The notes: generated by a model from the letters alone, not told the origin. A DNA stretch of 64,000 bases from Streptomyces sp. CC0208 (GCF_003443735.1 NZ_CP031969.1:8432001-8496000), one strand, 5' to 3'. Shown: positions 42,490 through 50,676, counted from the first letter of the stretch. Program-made: numbers and translations.

Positions 42490-42505
42490 GCATAAGGAGG
42501 CCACC

Positions 42506-43223
42506 ATGCCGAAGCCCGTGGTTCCCGAGGAGAGACGCCGCCGGCGCCGCCCCACGAGGAGCGGAACCGTTGCTGTCCGAGGCGCTGATCGTCGAGACGG
42601 CTCTGCGCATGCTCCGCGAACACGGCAGCACGGGTCTCACCGCCCGCCGCCTGGGGCTGGCCCTGGACGCCGACCCGAGCACGCTCTACCGCTACTTCCG
42701 CGGCATGGACGACCTGACGCTGGCCATCGGCGACGCCCTGATCGGCCAGGCGCTGGAGGGCTGGGCGCCGACGGGGGAGTGGCGGCGGGACCTGCGCGAG
42801 GTGGGGCTCCGCATCCACGCCGCGTACGTGGCTCACCCCCAGGCCGCGGTGCTGACCACGAGCAGGGTCACGGGCCGGGCGAACGAACTGGCGGCCGACG
42901 AGGCGGTCCTGGACATCCTGCGCACGGCCGGTCTGCCACTGCCCGACACCGCCCGCGTCTACCACGTCTTCATCGACCAGACGCTGGCCTTCGCGGCTCT
43001 GGACGCGGCGTCCCTGGCCCTGCCGAGCGCGGCGCTCCGCGCGGACGAGAACCAGTGGCGCTCGACCTACGCCCACCTGCCGGACGACCGCTACCCGCGG
43101 ATCGCGGAGGCGGCATCCCTGCTGGCGTCCCGCATGGTCACCAGTGCCTATCCGACGGCCCTGGACATGTTCCTGGACAGCGTGGAGAAACAGCTCCGCG
43201 CCCTGTCATCGCAAGCTCCCTGA
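42506..43223 (+). CDS. TetR family regulator, apparent N-terminal frameshift
   Basis: A TetR regulator whose HTH (TALRMLREHGSTGLTARRLG then DADPSTLYRYFRG) and C-terminal domain are intact. The best initiation site is ATG at 42506 (AAGGAGG upstream), giving MPKPVVPEERRRRRRPTRSG, but this frame leaves the TetR frame near 42570. Deleting one T in ACCGTTGCTG would give the natural continuation T-V-L-S-E-A-L-I. Alternatively translation starts at TTG 42570 (GAGGAG 8 nt upstream), giving 217 residues. Coordinates cover the presumed full gene. It is probably the regulator of the divergent dehydrogenase. Confidence 0.7.
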
Positions 43224-44099
43224 CGCCGCGGCGGCCACCGCCTCCGCGACCGCGGCCAACGCGGGTGAGTTCAACTTCCACTGCTGCCAGTACAACGGCA
43301 CGTCGACCGGCCTGTCCGGTGCCAGCGAGATCAGCCGCCCCTCGCGCAGCAACGTCCCTGCCTGAATCTCCGGCACCATCCCCCACCCCAGTCCCAGAAC
43401 GACCGCCTCCACGAACCCCTCCGAGGCCGGCACCGCGTGCCGCACCGGACTCGCCCCACCGCGGCCCAGCTGCCGGAGGAACCCGTCCTGGATGTCGTCG
43501 CTCCGGTCGAACGTCACCACGGGCGCGTCTGCCAGCCGGTCCCGCAACGACGCCCCTTCGAGGCAGCGTCCGACGAACTCCGGGCTGGCGGCCGCGAGAT
43601 ACCGCATGCGCCCCAGGGCCCGCACGGAACACCCCGCCACGGCTTCGGGAGAAGACGTCACCGCCGCCATCACCAGCCCCTCGCGCAGCAGTTCCGCGGT
43701 ACGGGTCTCGTCCTCGCGCCGGAGTTCGAAGCACAGCCGCTCCCGCTCCGGAACCCGGGTGAGCGCTCCCAGGAACCAGGTCGCCAGGGAGTCGGCGTTC
43801 ACCGCGACCGAGACCGGGGTCACCTCGCCCTCGCCCGGCAGGCCCAGCTCGGCCAGAGCGTCCCGCTCCAGGCGGGCCAGCTGCCGCGCGAACCGCACCA
43901 CCACGTCGCCCGACTCGGTCGGGCGCACCGGCTTCGTGCGCACCAGCAGCACCCGCCCCGTGCGCTGCTCCAGCGCCTTCACCCGCTGGCTCACCGCCGA
44001 AGGCGTCACGTGCAGGGCGGCCGCCGCGGCGTCGAAGGTGCCCTCGTCGACCACGGCGAGCAGCGTCCGCACCTGATCCAGGGGGAGTTCGGTCATCAT
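43206..44099 (-). CDS. LysR family regulator, LysG/ArgP type
   Basis: A 297-residue LysR-type activator of the ArgP/LysG group. The N-terminal HTH is LDQVRTLLAVVDEGTFDAAA through TPSAVSQRVKALEQ. The C-terminal periplasmic-binding-like domain senses basic amino acids in known members. It is divergent from the LysE-type exporter, the arrangement of lysG-lysE in Corynebacterium. Two adjacent ATGs (44099 and 44096) are possible starts, with no clear ribosome site. Confidence 0.88.
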   Translation of the reverse strand: MMTELPLDQVRTLLAVVDEGTFDAAAAALHVTPSAVSQRVKALEQRTGRVLLVRTKPVRPTESGDVVVRFARQLARLERDALAELGLPGEGEVTPVSVAVNADSLATWFLGALTRVPERERLCFELRREDETRTAELLREGLVMAAVTSSPEAVAGCSVRALGRMRYLAAASPEFVGRCLEGASLRDRLADAPVVTFDRSDDIQDGFLRQLGRGGASPVRHAVPASEGFVEAVVLGLGWGMVPEIQAGTLLREGRLISLAPDRPVDVPLYWQQWKLNSPALAAVAEAVAAAASGSLR

Positions 44100-44104
44100 C
44101 ACGG

Positions 44105-44134
44105 CAGCTAATGATACGTAAGAATCTTTAGCTG
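44105..44134. promoter_or_regulatory. LysG/ArgP operator candidate
   Basis: CAGCTAA (44105-44111) and TTAGCTG (44128-44134) form a 7-bp dyad separated by 16 nt in an AT-rich 68-bp gap between the divergent regulator and exporter genes. Position and symmetry fit a LysR-type site controlling lysE. Confidence 0.55.
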
Positions 44135-44167
44135 TACGTCCGGTGATCGTCTCCGTACCGTCGAAGC

Positions 44168-44785
44168 ATGCCCGCTTCACTGTCCGCCGCTGCCGCAGGT
44201 TTCGGCACCGGTCTCTCCCTGATCGTCGCCATCGGCGCCCAGAACGCCTTCGTCCTGCGCCAGGGGATCCGCCGCGACGCGGTTCTCGCCGTCGTCGGCA
44301 TCTGCGCCCTGTCCGACGCCCTCCTCATCGCTCTCGGCGTCGGCGGGGTCGGTGCCGTGGTGGTGGCCTGGCCGGACGCGCTGACCCTGGTCGGCTGGAT
44401 CGGCGGCGGATTCCTGCTCTGCTACGGCGCCCTCGCCGCCCGCCGGGTCCTGCGGCCCGGGGAGTCGGGCCTGCGGGCGGAGGGCGAGGTGACGGGCTCC
44501 CGGAGGCGAGCGGTGCTGACCTGCCTGGCGATGACCTGGCTCAACCCGCACGTCTACCTGGACACCGTCTTCCTGCTCGGCTCGGTGGCCGCCGACCGCG
44601 GTCCGCTGCGCTGGACCTTCGGGCTGGGTGCCGTGCTCGCCAGCCTGTGCTGGTTCGCAGCGCTCGGCTTCGGGGCCCGGCTGCTCAGCCGTTTCCTGGC
44701 CCGGCCGACCGCCTGGCGGGTGCTCGACGGACTGGTCGCCACGACCATGATCGCCATGGGCGTCATGCTCGTGGCCGGAGCGTGA
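44168..44785 (+). CDS. LysE/ArgO family amino-acid exporter
   Basis: A 205-residue inner-membrane exporter of the LysE/ArgO family with about six helices. Conserved segments are TGLSLIVAIGAQNAFVLRQG and TCLAMTWLNPHVYLDTVFLL. It should export lysine or arginine, or other basic amino acids, when intracellular levels rise. It is divergently paired with its LysG/ArgP-type activator and has a dyad in the promoter region. Confidence 0.9.
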   Translation: MPASLSAAAAGFGTGLSLIVAIGAQNAFVLRQGIRRDAVLAVVGICALSDALLIALGVGGVGAVVVAWPDALTLVGWIGGGFLLCYGALAARRVLRPGESGLRAEGEVTGSRRRAVLTCLAMTWLNPHVYLDTVFLLGSVAADRGPLRWTFGLGAVLASLCWFAALGFGARLLSRFLARPTAWRVLDGLVATTMIAMGVMLVAGA

Positions 44786-44893
44786 AGTCCTTCGAGCGGT
44801 CCACAACTTGAGACCTCGCGTCCCGAACGCCTGGACGATGCTGCGATAGTGAACCCTGGATCCCGTTAGATGTATCGAGCAACCAGGAATCGC

Positions 44894-46222
44894 GTGGACA
44901 CCGGCGAGAGCAGCACCGAACCCAGGAGCACCGAACCCGGGAGCACCGAACCCGGGACACCGGCCGCGGACGAGACCCCGCCACCCCGGCGCGGCTGGCG
45001 TCGCTGGGCGATGGACACCCGCCCGCTGCGCATCCCCGCCTACCGCCGGCTGTGGAGCTCGACCATCGTCACGGCCGTCGGCAGCCAGCTCACCGCGGTC
45101 GCGGTGCCCAAGCAGATCTACGACATCACGGGCTCCTCGGCCTGGGTCGGCGCCGCGAGCATGGCCGGACTGCTGCCGCTGATCGTGTTCGCGCTGTGGG
45201 GCGGCGCGGTCGCCGACACCATGGACCGCCGCAAGCTGCTCCTCATCACCAACAGCGGCATCGCCGTCACCTCGGTCCTGTTCTGGCTCCAGGCGGTCAG
45301 CGGGCTCGACTCGGTGGCCGCCCTCATGGTCCTGCTCGCGGTGCAGCAGGCGTTCTGGGGTCTGAACGCCCCCGCCCGCAACGCCTCCATCGCCCGTCTG
45401 GTCCCCGAGGGACAGTTGCCCGCCGCGAACGCCCTGGGCTCGACCGTCATGCAGACCGGGCAGGTGGTCGGCCCGCTGCTCGCGGGTGTGCTGATCCCGG
45501 TGATCGGTCTGCCGGAGCTGTATCTCATCGACGCCCTGGCGCTGTGCGTCACCGTGTGGGCGGTGTACCGGCTGCCCTCCCTGCCGCCTCTTGCGAGCGC
45601 GGTGGCGCGGCGGGCCGGTGTGCGGGAGATCGCGGAGGGCTTCCGGTACATCTCGGCGCACAAGGTGCTGCTGCTGTCCTTCCTCGCGGACATCGTCGCC
45701 ATGGTCTTCGGCATGCCCCGGGCCCTGTTCCCGCAGCTCGCCTCCGAGACCTACGCGCCGTACGGCGAGGGACTCGCGCTGGGCCTGCTGTTCGCCGCGA
45801 TCCCGATCGGCGCGGTCCTCGGCGGGCTGTTCTCCGGCACGTTCTCCCGGGCCCGCAGACACGGCTGGATGGTCATCGGCGCGGTCGTGGCGTGGGGCGT
45901 GGCCATCACCGGCTTCGGACTGAGCGGCAGTCTGTGGCTCGCCGTGGTGTTCCTGGCCGCGGCCGGGGTCGCCGACATGGTCTCGATGGTCTTCCGCGGG
46001 GCGATCCTGCTCTCCGCCGCCACCGACGAGATGCGCGGCCGGATGCAGGGCGTCTTCACCGTCGTCGTCGCGGGTGGTCCCCGCCTCGCCGACGTCCTGC
46101 ACGGCACCGCCGGCTCGGTCTTCGGCGCCCGCGCCGCGGTGGCCGGCGGCGGCCTCCTGGTGGTCACCGTCATGCTGACCCTGGCGTTCGCCGTACCGGC
46201 CCTGCGCCGCTACCGGATCTGA
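44894..46222 (+). CDS. MFS transporter, EntS-like
   Basis: A 442-residue major facilitator with 12 predicted helices, in the MFS_3/EntS-like group (SSTIVTAVGSQLTAVAVPKQ, the loop ADTMDRRKLLLI, NAPARNASIARLVPEGQLPA). This group often exports siderophores or drugs. The cytoplasmic N-terminus has three STEP[GR] repeats encoded by 15-bp units. The start is GTG at 44894 (AGGA upstream) rather than ATG at 44870. No siderophore genes are nearby, so the substrate is open. Confidence 0.86.
   Translation: MDTGESSTEPRSTEPGSTEPGTPAADETPPPRRGWRRWAMDTRPLRIPAYRRLWSSTIVTAVGSQLTAVAVPKQIYDITGSSAWVGAASMAGLLPLIVFALWGGAVADTMDRRKLLLITNSGIAVTSVLFWLQAVSGLDSVAALMVLLAVQQAFWGLNAPARNASIARLVPEGQLPAANALGSTVMQTGQVVGPLLAGVLIPVIGLPELYLIDALALCVTVWAVYRLPSLPPLASAVARRAGVREIAEGFRYISAHKVLLLSFLADIVAMVFGMPRALFPQLASETYAPYGEGLALGLLFAAIPIGAVLGGLFSGTFSRARRHGWMVIGAVVAWGVAITGFGLSGSLWLAVVFLAAAGVADMVSMVFRGAILLSAATDEMRGRMQGVFTVVVAGGPRLADVLHGTAGSVFGARAAVAGGGLLVVTVMLTLAFAVPALRRYRI
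44912..44956 (+). repeat. Three 15-bp in-frame tandem repeats
   Basis: AGCACCGAACCCAGG, then AGCACCGAACCCGGG twice, at 44912-44926, 44927-44941 and 44942-44956. Each encodes Ser-Thr-Glu-Pro plus Arg or Gly at the N-terminus of the MFS protein. Likely prone to slippage. Confidence 0.85.
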
Positions 46223-46296
46223 GAACCGGGGGTGCACTCCCTGCGAGGGAGGGCGCAGCAGCCCTCGCGACGCCGGCAAGACCGGCCCCGTACGCC

Positions 46297-46752
46297 CTAG
46301 AGCGCCCCCCTGCGGTGCGAACCGTACTGCTCGATGAGCTTGCCCCGGGTCGTCTCCAGGCGGTGGGCGAGGATCTCGGCGACGCTGCGGACCAGGATCA
46401 TGCCGAGCCGGCGATCCTCCTCGCACAGCCGGAGCACCGCCGCCGCGTCGAACTCGTGGGCGCGCACGGGACTGAAGGCCTCCGCGCCGAAGTCCCACCG
46501 GTACGGCGGGAACAACCAGGACCAGCCGAGCAGGTCGCCGGAGCCGAGCGCGGCGACGGTGACCGTGTGCTGCGTGGTCACCTGCTGGGTCAGTGAGACC
46601 GCTCCGGAGCGGATGACCCAGAAGCGGTCGGCCGTACCGCCCGCCTCGAAGATGTGGAAGTCCTCGGGGAAGGAGACCTCCTTGGCGAGCGTCATCAGGC
46701 TCTGGCGCTGCGGCTGCGGTAGTGCGGTCAGCAGTTTTATCGCTTTGGTCAT
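46297..46752 (-). CDS. Cyclic-nucleotide-binding domain protein without HTH
   Basis: A 151-residue single-domain CAP_ED protein (FHIFEAGGTADRFWVIRSGA, VAALGSGDLLGWSWLFPPYR). The C-terminal helix (LRLCEEDRRLGMILVRSVAE) matches the dimerisation helix of Crp, but no HTH follows, so it cannot act as a classic Crp regulator. The canonical cAMP motif Arg is replaced by the aromatic segment SWLFPPYRWDFGAEAF. It may be a ligand-sensing subunit. The start is ATG at 46752, with GAGGAG upstream; an earlier ATG at 46803 is possible. Confidence 0.75.
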   Translation of the reverse strand: MTKAIKLLTALPQPQRQSLMTLAKEVSFPEDFHIFEAGGTADRFWVIRSGAVSLTQQVTTQHTVTVAALGSGDLLGWSWLFPPYRWDFGAEAFSPVRAHEFDAAAVLRLCEEDRRLGMILVRSVAEILAHRLETTRGKLIEQYGSHRRGAL

Positions 46753-46862
46753 GACGCGGGGCTCCTCGCCGGCGGTGGATTCCGGTGTTGTGCCTACGCC
46801 CATTTCAGCGGCTGCCGGCGTCCGGGGCACCTCGGCGAATGTGAGGATCTGCGCGGGACGTG

Positions 46863-46898
46863 AAAAGCCCTGGCTGGACGGGGGAGGCCAGCCAGGGC
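46863..46898 (-). terminator. Intrinsic terminator, minus strand
   Basis: GCCCTGGCTGG (46867-46877) and CCAGCCAGGGC (46888-46898) form an 11-bp stem. On the minus strand it is followed by TTTTCA, giving a textbook intrinsic terminator downstream of the decarboxylase remnant. Confidence 0.75.
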
Positions 46899-47009
46899 AG
46901 TCAGAGGTGGTGTCGGAGGACGGTGTGTCGACCCCGTCACCACGTATGGATGAACCGTAAACCATCCATGGCGATTTCGCGCAATCTCATACGGGGTGGG
47001 TGACCTGTT

Positions 47010-47553
47010 TCACTCGGCGGACGCGTTTACCACCCAGAGCGTCCCCAGCTTCGCGTCGGCGGCCAGGGCGCCCTTCGCGTCGGGATGGGCCTCGAAGGCC
47101 TGCTCGTACTCCGCGGCGGACGGCGGGTGCGCGAGGTGACGTTCGGCGTCCCAGCGCGGCTCGACCCACACCGGCTCGATCCCGGACAGGATCAGCCCGG
47201 ACACCACCGACTTGTGCGCGTCCCGTCCGACCAGCAGCTTCTCGTGCGGGCCCGCGACGGCCGGCATCGCCGCCTTCACGGACAGGGAACTCCCGCACGT
47301 GGTGAAGAAGGTGTGGTCGGCGTGCACGGCGTCGGCCATCAGCTCCTCGGCCCGCTCCAGCACCCGGCCCCGGGTCAGCCGGTCGTCCAGACCGCCCGTC
47401 TCCCGGGAAGACCGCGTCGCCCAGCACTTCCCGCACCGCGGGATCGGCCCCTCGCGCCTGCTTGTGTCCCGGCGGCGCGAAGGACAGCTGTCCTCGCCGG
47501 TGGTAGTCGGCCAGGGCTTCCACAACCGGTGCTCGGGTGTGGTCCACAGTCAT
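47010..47553 (-). pseudogene. Orn/Lys/Arg decarboxylase remnant, frameshifted and truncated
   Basis: The first part (MTVDHTRAPVVEALADYHRR through VLGDAVFPGD) is in one frame. The continuation (GGLDDRLTRGRVLERAEELM, HTFFTTCGSSLSVKAAMPAV, LLVGRDAHKSVVSGLILSG) is in another, with the shift at about 47391-47412. The sequence then ends after HPDAKGAL, with an unrelated tail before the stop. The family is normally about 480 residues, and the PLP-lysine and C-terminal domains are absent. It is therefore a non-functional fragment of a fold-type I PLP amino-acid decarboxylase, left by an indel and a large deletion. Confidence 0.82.
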
Positions 47554-47612
47554 GGCCCCCGGGTGCCCGGCCCGGAAGTCCGTCAATCGGTCCCGGCCGG
47601 AACACCCCGCCG

Positions 47613-47822
47613 TCAGCGGCTGCCCGGCCTGATCACCTCGTCCAGCACCCTGGTCACCGCCTCGTAGGCCAGGGTGCGTACGGCGGCGTCCCGGGCGGCT
47701 TCGGGATCGGAGGGTTCCAGCTCGTCGCTCCGCGCCCGCCAGGACCGCTCCTCCTCGGCGGCACAGGCCCGGGCGCGCTGGATTCGGCGTAGCAGTTCAT
47801 CTGAGTCCACGACATCCGTCAT
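47613..47822 (-). CDS. Small hypothetical protein
   Basis: A 69-residue acidic helical protein (DSDELLRRIQRARACAAEEE, AVRTLAYEAVTRVLDEVIRP). I do not recognise the family with certainty; similar small conserved proteins occur in Streptomyces. The start is ATG at 47822 and the ribosome site is weak. A GGGTAC sequence lies 9 nt upstream, without a fitting -35. The longer frame through it to 48461 is antisense to the RsbW-like gene and is rejected. Confidence 0.55.
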   Translation of the reverse strand: MTDVVDSDELLRRIQRARACAAEEERSWRARSDELEPSDPEAARDAAVRTLAYEAVTRVLDEVIRPGSR

Positions 47823-48039
47823 GCGGTTCGCGTACCCCGGTAACGCGATCGAATGGCCGGGTGTCCCGCCCCGAAACGGGGAGGTTTGACCCGGCGCGCA
47901 GAGGTCAGCCGATGAGTGGAGGCCTACGGAGGGCGCGCACCGTACATCACGGTCACCGTGTCCGTGGGTCCGGCCGGGCCCGGCTTCTGCTTCACCGACC
48001 CGAGAACCACCCGTCGATTTACTGATCAGGAGCCACGTC

Positions 48040-48483
48040 ATGTGCGACGAGCACAGGACCGAAGCCGCCCCCGAACTGTCCGTCGCGCGTCGGCGCGTAC
48101 GTCCCCGGCCGTCCAGGCCGGCCGAGGCCCGCCAGGCGGTGGAGCGGGCGGTGTCCGAACGCTGCCGCGCCACCCACACCCCGTGCGACGCGCAGGCACT
48201 CTCGGACGCGTTGCTCGTCGCCTCGGAACTCACCACCAACGCCATCCTGCACGGCGGCGGCATGACCGACTTCCGCGTCACCGTCGAGGGCCGGGGCGTG
48301 TGCGTCTCCGTCAGCGACCGCAGTGCCGCGCTGCCGGTCGCCAAGGCGCCCGTCGACCCGCAGGGCAGGTGGCGGCCCGGCGGCCACGGCTGGCCGATCG
48401 TGTGCCGGCTGGCCCGTGACGTCCGCGTGACCGACCTGCCCTCGGGCGGGAAGTGCATCACCGCCGTGGTGCCCCTGAGCTAG
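48040..48483 (+). CDS. RsbW-like anti-sigma/serine kinase ATPase
   Basis: A 147-residue GHKL ATPase of the RsbW/SpoIIAB-like group. The N box is VASELTTNAILHG, the G1 Asp is in VSVSDRSAALP and the G2 glycines are in RPGGHGWPIVCRLA. Such proteins bind sigma factors or phosphorylate anti-anti-sigma proteins. It lies 204 bp upstream of a SigB/SigF-type sigma gene in the same direction, so it may be that factor's antagonist, although Streptomyces has many such paralogues. AGGAG precedes the ATG. Confidence 0.83.
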   Translation: MCDEHRTEAAPELSVARRRVRPRPSRPAEARQAVERAVSERCRATHTPCDAQALSDALLVASELTTNAILHGGGMTDFRVTVEGRGVCVSVSDRSAALPVAKAPVDPQGRWRPGGHGWPIVCRLARDVRVTDLPSGGKCITAVVPLS

Positions 48484-48531
48484 TCCGACACCTGTGGGGA
48501 AGCCACCGGAAAACGGAGTTTCGCCGACGGA

Positions 48532-48556
48532 GTTTGGGCCCCATGGAGCAGGGCAG
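48532..48556 (+). promoter_or_regulatory. SigB-like promoter upstream of sigma factor gene
   Basis: GTTT (48532-48535), a 15-nt spacer and GGGCAG (48551-48556) resemble the GNNT-N14-16-GGGTAY class with a weakened -10. It lies 131 nt upstream of the sigma gene, after two earlier GGAGTTT-like motifs. It would allow autoregulation. Confidence 0.35.
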
Positions 48557-48687
48557 ACGCAGTTTCGTGCTTCGGACCGGAGGCGCCCCAGCGGGAGCGG
48601 TATGGCTGCTGCGGGCCCCTTCCGGCGGTCCCGGCGTCATTCCTCCCGCGGTCAGACCCTGAACCCGTTCTTCAGGAGCGAATCCGT

Positions 48688-49545
48688 ATGCTCACCGACA
48701 CGTCGACCAGCCGTCCCACCACCCAGGACCGTCCCTCCAATTCCGGCAGGCGGCGACACGACGACGCCCCTGACACCATGGCCCTCTTCGCCCGTCTGTC
48801 CGGGCTGGAGGACGGCCCCGAGCGCGACGCCCTGCGCGACGAACTCGTCAGCGCCTGGCTGCCCATGGCCCACCGCATCGCGGGCCGGTTCCGCGACCGC
48901 GGCGAGTCCCTCGAAGACCTGCGCCAGGTCGCGGCCCTCGGGCTCGTGAAGGCCATCGACCGGTTCGAACCGGAACGAGGGGCCTTCGAGAGCTACGCCG
49001 TGCCCACCATCACCGGCGAGGTCAAGCGCCACTTCCGCGACCGCATGTGGGCCCTGCGGGTGCCCCGCCGCGTGCAGGAACTGCGCAACAAGGTGCGGGT
49101 GGCCCGGCGCGAACTCACCCAGAACCCCGGTTCCCCCGAACCGACCACCGCCGACCTCGCCGCTCACACCGGCCTGACCGAGGAAGAGGTCACTACCGGC
49201 CTGGAGGCCCTCGAAAGCTTCAGCACGCTCTCCCTGGACGCCGAACTCTCGGCCGGCGACGACGGCTACAGCCTCGCCGACACGCTGGGCGGCCCGGACA
49301 CGTCGTTCGACGTCGTCGTCGACCGCGAGTCCGCCAAGGAGGGCCTGCGCCGACTGCCCGAGCGCGAGCGCGCCATCCTCTACATGCGTTTCTTCGAGGA
49401 CATGACACAGAGCCGTATCGCCGACCAGCTGGGCATCTCGCAGATGCACGTCTCCCGGCTCATCAGCCGCAGTTGCGCCCGGGTGCGCGACGAGGCGCTG
49501 GCCGACCGGTCGAGGCGGCAGGCCGACGGACCGGCCGAGGCCTGA
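48688..49545 (+). CDS. SigB/SigF/SigG-family RNA polymerase sigma factor
   Basis: A 285-residue group 3 sigma factor. Region 2 is LVSAWLPMAHRIAGRFRDRG through EDLRQVAALGLVKAIDRFEP. Region 3 is VPRRVQELRNKVRVARREL. Region 4 ends ERERAILYMRFFEDMTQSRI then GISQMHVSRLISR. Family members drive osmotic, oxidative and sporulation responses. An RsbW-like gene precedes it. The DUF5133, DUF1206 and hypothetical genes follow closely and may be co-transcribed. Which of the many Streptomyces paralogues it is cannot be told. Confidence 0.9.
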   Translation: MLTDTSTSRPTTQDRPSNSGRRRHDDAPDTMALFARLSGLEDGPERDALRDELVSAWLPMAHRIAGRFRDRGESLEDLRQVAALGLVKAIDRFEPERGAFESYAVPTITGEVKRHFRDRMWALRVPRRVQELRNKVRVARRELTQNPGSPEPTTADLAAHTGLTEEEVTTGLEALESFSTLSLDAELSAGDDGYSLADTLGGPDTSFDVVVDRESAKEGLRRLPERERAILYMRFFEDMTQSRIADQLGISQMHVSRLISRSCARVRDEALADRSRRQADGPAEA

Positions 49546-49564
49546 GAGGACGAGAGGGAACCAG

Positions 49565-49783
49565 ATGCTGATACCCGATCGCACCTTCCTGCGGCGGCTC
49601 GTCCAGGAGTACGAGGCGCTGCGGGCCGAGGAGTCCGCGACAGCGGCCGAACCGAGCCCGCGGGCCCGGGACCTCGCCTACACGCTCTGTGTATCCACCG
49701 GCACGCGCGATGTGCGGCTGGCCCTGGAGACGGCTCACCGCCTGCTCACGGCCATGCCCGAACCCGCGCGACTGGCCGACTGA
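49565..49783 (+). CDS. DUF5133-like small protein
   Basis: A 72-residue protein resembling DUF5133. It shows the family start MLIPDRTFLRRLVQEYEALR and the conserved RDLAYTLCVSTGTRDVRLAL. Function is unknown; similar proteins occur beside Streptomyces regulators. GAGGG precedes the ATG, 20 bp after the sigma-factor stop, so it is probably in the same transcript. Confidence 0.7.
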   Translation: MLIPDRTFLRRLVQEYEALRAEESATAAEPSPRARDLAYTLCVSTGTRDVRLALETAHRLLTAMPEPARLAD

Positions 49784-49845
49784 GACTGACCGCACTCCGT
49801 GTGACCGCCCGCAACGACGGCATCCGGACTTCCAGAAGGGTCGAC

Positions 49846-50676
49846 ATGACCACGAGCTCCACGGCACCGGCCGGCCGGATCCAGGCCAGACGCGCGCGCG
49901 GTTCCGTCATGGAGGGCGCCGCTCGCGCGGGATTCACCGCCCGCGGAGTGATCTACCTGCTGGTCGGTGTGCTGGCGCTGCAGATCGCCTTCGGTGACAG
50001 CAAGCGCCAGGCCGACCGCGGCGGCGCCCTCGCCGCCCTCGCCGACAAACCGTTCGGCTCCGTCGTCCTGTGGGCGCTGGGGATCGGTCTGGTCGGCATG
50101 GCCCTGTGGCGGCTGTCCGAGGTGGTGTTCGGCGCGGTCGGTCCCGACGGCGACAAAGCCACGAAACGACTGCTGTCGGCGGCCCGCTGCGTCTTCTACG
50201 GGTTCGTCGCCTATTCCGTGCTGTCCTTCGCCGCCGGTTCCGGCAGCGGAGGATCCAGTGACAAGCAGTCCAAGGACGTCACTGCCCGCGTCCTGGAGTG
50301 GCCCGGCGGGCAGTGGCTGGTGGGCGCGGCGGGCATAGGCGTCGCGGTGGCCGGTGTGTGGATCGCCTTTCAGGCGCTGCGCAGGTCCTTCCACGACAAG
50401 CTCAAGCTCGGCGAGATGAGCCCGCGGGTCAGGAAGCTGGTCGACGTGACGGGGGTCGGCGGTGGGGTCGCGCGGGGCGCGGTGTTCACCGTGGCGGGCG
50501 CGTTCGCCGTACGCGCCGCGGTCGACTACGAGCCCAAGAAGACGAAGGGCCTCGACGACACGCTCCGTTCGTTCGCCGACACCCCGCTGGGGCCGTGGCT
50601 GCTCGTCCTGATCGCCGCCGGTTTCGTACTGTTCGGCGTGTTCTCGTTCGCGATGGCCCGCTGGCGGCGGGTCTAA
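49846..50676 (+). CDS. DUF1206 membrane protein
   Basis: A 276-residue membrane protein with three repeats of the DUF1206 two-helix unit, each beginning with a basic-aromatic segment. These are AARAGFTARGVIYLLVGVLA, the middle AARCVFYGFVAYSVLSF, and the last VARGAVFTVAGAFAVRAAV. Six helices are expected. Function is unknown. The start is ATG at 49846, with AGAAGGG upstream; an earlier GTG at 49801 is less likely. It is downstream of the sigma gene. Confidence 0.82.
   Translation: MTTSSTAPAGRIQARRARGSVMEGAARAGFTARGVIYLLVGVLALQIAFGDSKRQADRGGALAALADKPFGSVVLWALGIGLVGMALWRLSEVVFGAVGPDGDKATKRLLSAARCVFYGFVAYSVLSFAAGSGSGGSSDKQSKDVTARVLEWPGGQWLVGAAGIGVAVAGVWIAFQALRRSFHDKLKLGEMSPRVRKLVDVTGVGGGVARGAVFTVAGAFAVRAAVDYEPKKTKGLDDTLRSFADTPLGPWLLVLIAAGFVLFGVFSFAMARWRRV

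Noticed and set aside
44100..44167. Lysine riboswitch before lysE
   Set aside because: The gap is only 68 bp with a simple dyad; far too short for the lysine aptamer.
44177..46498. 773-codon open frame antisense to lysE and the MFS transporter
   Set aside because: The translation is His/Gly/Asp/Gln-rich low-complexity sequence typical of GC shadow frames; the plus-strand genes are well supported.
47823..47865. SigB-like promoter for the small gene at 47613-47822
   Set aside because: GGGTAC is present, but none of the 14-, 15- or 16-nt spacings gives a G--T -35 element.
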